64,000 bases of DNA. Source: Cymbidium sinense. Its lineage: Eukaryota; Streptophyta; Magnoliopsida; Asparagales; Orchidaceae. How positions within the stretch are numbered: the stretch's first letter is position 1; the number at the start of each line of letters is the position of its first letter. Positions 61,050 to 64,000 of this stretch are shown here, piece after piece. A program made the translations under genes and the position numbers. The notes under the pieces were generated by a model. It was not told the origin of the DNA. It saw nothing but the letters and a program-made list of their open reading frames with translations, and made no database searches. The stretch spans positions 1 through 64,000 of the forward strand of contig JAKCPB010001377.1 in NCBI GenBank assembly GCA_021442155.1, in the 5' to 3' direction.

Positions 61050-62027
61050 AACTAGAGTTTGCTATGAAATGTATCCAAGGAAAGAAAATATGTAATAGAG
61101 CTTGGCAAAGAAAGCATTGTTGTTACCAACATTTGTGAAGAAAAGGTAAGAACCAAATTCGAACAATGATTTAATTCAAACTTAATTGAAACAAACTCAT
61201 TAGCGACAAATTTCAATAAATAATCCAAAAATTTATCAGAGAATAAATTCATTTAAAATGAACTTTTAGGTTATGAATTTCTCCTAGAATAAGTTTCAAT
61301 AACTTTTTCAATTATGTAAATATTTTCTTTTATATAAAGTAAATTTTATTTTTTAAATGGATAGTACCCTTCCTTTTAGAGGTGTAAATGAGTCAAATCA
61401 AGCTCTAGTTAAGATTAACTTGAGCTCAACTCACCTATTTAATGACCAACTCAGACTCAAGCTCAAGCATAAGTCGAGCTCATATGATGAGTTTGAGATC
61501 AGCTCACCTAAAAGATAGAAAGAAGCTTGAGTTAGAGGTAACCTGAGCTCAACTCACCTACTTGATGTCCTACTCAAACTCAAGCTCAAGCTCGAGATTA
61601 GCTTTCCTAAGAGATGATAGGCTCGAGGTCAACTCATGAACTCGAGCTAAAAGTCACAATAGAAATCTAGTGGAGTAGAATGGGAACAAACTAGAGATGG
61701 AATTGAAGTGGGTCTGCAAAAGAATATGATGATGACACTGATAGTATTGTGAGAAGTCATAATAGTAGCTTCCTATAACATGTAGCTGCAATAACCCTAC
61801 ATTAGAAAAAGCGTCAAAACGTCCAATGTCCCTCGAAGAAGAAAAGGAGAACATGAGTTGGATTTGATTCATATAAAAAACTAAAAAATTTTGATTTTTA
61901 ATCAAGTCAAATGTCCCTCGAAGAAGAAAAGGAGCACATGAGTTGGATTTGATTCATATAAAAAACTAAAAAATTTTGATTTCTAATCAAGCCAGCTTGC
62001 AACCCAGTGATCCTGAAATTGTTATGC
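61050..62027 (-). repeat. Dispersed inverted repeat, arm 2 (partner 17577-18460)
   Basis: Reverse-complement match to 17577-18460 over nearly its whole length, including the GAGCTCAACTCACCTA zone (61430-61570) and GTTCTTACC-TTTTCTTCACA (as complement near 61140). It also contains a private 84-bp tandem duplication. Confidence 0.7.
61825..61992. repeat. 84-bp tandem duplication
   Basis: 61825-61908 and 61909-61992 are almost identical, both starting AATGTCCCTCGAAGAAGAAA. Arm 1 has only one copy, so the duplication arose after the two arms separated. Confidence 0.85.
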
Positions 62028-62335
62028 TTGAACTCAAGTTCATTTAATATATAAGTTGTAATTTGGGCTCAAACTTGTGGCTTAATAAGTTCACCTTGTG
62101 AACATATTAGTGAATCAAGTTTGAGTTGAATTATAAGCTAGCTTGGCTTACACGCATGCTCCCTCCCTTACACACACATAACATGCAAGAATCTTTCATA
62201 AATATTTAATTTTCATGTTTTTAAAGTAACATACAAAAATAATATATGCTTACATTCAATTTACATATTAATGAGCTATCTTGGATCATTTTTTTCTATT
62301 TCTATAATATTTTAACTAAATAAATACATGCCTTG

Positions 62336-62437
<102 letters not shown>

Positions 62438-62631
62438 CATTTATTGACTATCACCTAAATCAATTGATTTTGTGAGGGTGGTGGCACTATAACTGAAGTG
62501 TTGATATACCAAATGGAGATGTAATGGTGAGAGCTAGGTTGTAGAACCATATATGTTAATGCGAGGCATTTTTGGGAATTTTATTCTTAAAATAATGAGC
62601 TTACATATTTTTTTTCAATAAAAAAAAAAAG

Positions 62632-62845
62632 ATTTACATACATACCGCACATTTTTTATGTTTTATGCATTTACATATCTAACACTTAAAGTTAGATATT
62701 TACTTATCTAATACTTTTCCATACTTAAAGATGTGCATTTCACCTATAAAAAATGAGTGATCATGATATTTTTGATGTAATATTGAAGATTGAGATGTTA
62801 CATATGTAAAAAATTGAAGTTTAGATGTTAGTTAGATATATAAAA
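62632..62845. mobile_element. TIR element fragment of the 49131-49514 family
   Basis: Left end GATTTACATACATACCGCAC after a poly-A run, then TTAGATATTTACTTATCTAA, GATGTGCATTTCACC and TGATGTAATATTGAAGATTG, collinear with 12465-12610. The right TIR is not seen. Confidence 0.5.
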
Positions 62846-63576
62846 ATTTTGCATTTCCTTGTGTCATATATCTTAGATATGATGACTAACATCTCTTACT
62901 TTTCTCCTCTTAAGCAAAGACTAATATCTTCAACTTCACTATCTAGACATTAAAATTTGAATCATTTATTATTTTTTTTGTTCTTATTTAAAATATTTTT
63001 CAAATATTTATTAAATAAATAATATAAGTGAATATAATTTCATAACATTTTAAACTTAAACATGAAAATATATGTTTTATAAGAAATTATAAGAATATCT
63101 AACTTTTTATCTCAAATTTTATGATAGAAATTGTATATTATACGTATCTGAATTTATTAATATTATTTTTATTAAGGTGTGTTTTTATAGAAATTATAAA
63201 AGGGAAATATCTTTATTGATTTGCTTTGTGATAATATAAACATGCATAAGAAAATAACAAAAAAAAAGAAAATAACATCAATAAAAAAATATATTTCAAA
63301 TATAAATATTTAACATATATTATTAGAAGTGTGCATTATTTAGTTAGAACCGAAAAAGCTAAACTTAACTTCTTTTTTTTAATGATTTCATTTGATATTA
63401 AAATTATGAATATTAATTTTAATTATTATAATATTTTATTGTAGCATTGGATCAGTTAGTTTTTCAAATATAGGTAGAGAGAGAGAGAGAGAGAGCCAAA
63501 TGGAAGTCAAATTTAAATTAATTATAATCCCAACGCTTAAGGCTCCTACATAGAATACATTCTCTATAATTCATAC

Positions 63577-63612
<36 letters not shown>

Positions 63613-64000
63613 TCTTTCTTTCCCCCAATTATGGAGAAGTCTACAATTTATAGTACTAGATCATTTTAGTTGAAGCAAGTCCATTTTGATTTTTTTTCAC
63701 ATAAAACTAATCTTTAAAAATATAATTGATGTGATTTAGATAATTTTAATTTTATATAATTATTTATATCACAATTTTGTAAATGGATTAAACGACAAAT
63801 AAGATGGTGGCCAGGATCCACGAATTAAAACTCAATTTTTTATTTAATTTTTTTAGAATATATAATTTTTCACACAAAAGTAGAATTGGTCCTCCTTCAC
63901 ATAAATCTCTCAGAACGAAATAAAAAATAAAAAATGAAAACAGATCAGCAAATCATTAGGACATTATAATAGTTTCCATGACTTCATACATATTTGGCAG
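62846..64000. other. AT-rich stretch with (GA)n and (TA)n, no gene seen
   Basis: (GA)n at 63475-63497 and (TA)n at 63580-63611. No coding signal on either strand. Confidence 0.7.

Overview
The window is nuclear DNA of a flowering plant: strongly AT-rich, full of long (TA)n microsatellites, and built almost entirely from plant transposable elements (L1- and RTE-clade LINEs, two Ty3/gypsy elements of the Tat type with large LTRs, solo or truncated LTRs, and small TIR elements). I see no intact cellular gene, no tRNA or rRNA gene, and no CRISPR array. A serine carboxypeptidase-like (SCPL) fragment reads a little more like monocot paralogues, but the species cannot be fixed from this sequence.

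Layout. 1-1250: tail of an L1-type LINE. 1440-1912: a GAGCTC-rich insertion between 12-bp direct repeats. 1950-4040: AT-rich filler. 4040-7876 and 7880-10415: two LTRs of one large Tat-type LTR family, head to tail. 10420-12430: reverse copy of an unclassified repeat (X). 13395-13982: two decayed exons of an SCPL gene. 14108-14416: Tourist-like MITE. 16030-17480: decayed RTE LINE on the minus strand. 17577-18460: one arm of a dispersed inverted pair (other arm 61050-62027). 18480-22088: decayed L1 LINE with endonuclease, RT, zf-RVT and RNase H. 22089-25423 and 25424-28760: two more copies of the large LTR, both minus strand. 28770-29465: a decayed piece of a penicillin-binding-protein-type peptidoglycan glycosyltransferase, minus strand. 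29530-32110: unclassified repeat. 32115-46255: Tat element 1 on the plus strand (gag, PR, RT, RNase H, second RNase H, integrase), flanked by copies of the large LTR. 46256-47520: second copy of repeat X. 47520-50560: AT-rich with TIR elements. 50566-60954: Tat element 2 on the minus strand, structurally complete with LTRs, PBS, PPT and a perfect 5-bp target-site duplication AGAAG, but coding-dead. 61050-64000: second inverted-pair arm, microsatellites and filler.

The most notable item is the fragment at 28770-29465. All five recognisable motifs of a family-51 glycosyltransferase domain (PBP1A type) can be read on the minus strand, interrupted by three in-frame stops and a small deletion. This enzyme family polymerises peptidoglycan; in plants it is known from plastid peptidoglycan of mosses and other lineages and is absent from many angiosperms. 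The fragment therefore looks like a genomic fossil of that pathway. Second in interest are the antisense coding region in the 3' part of Tat element 2 (52700-54275), the SCPL exon pair, and the tandem-repeat architecture inside the large LTR family.
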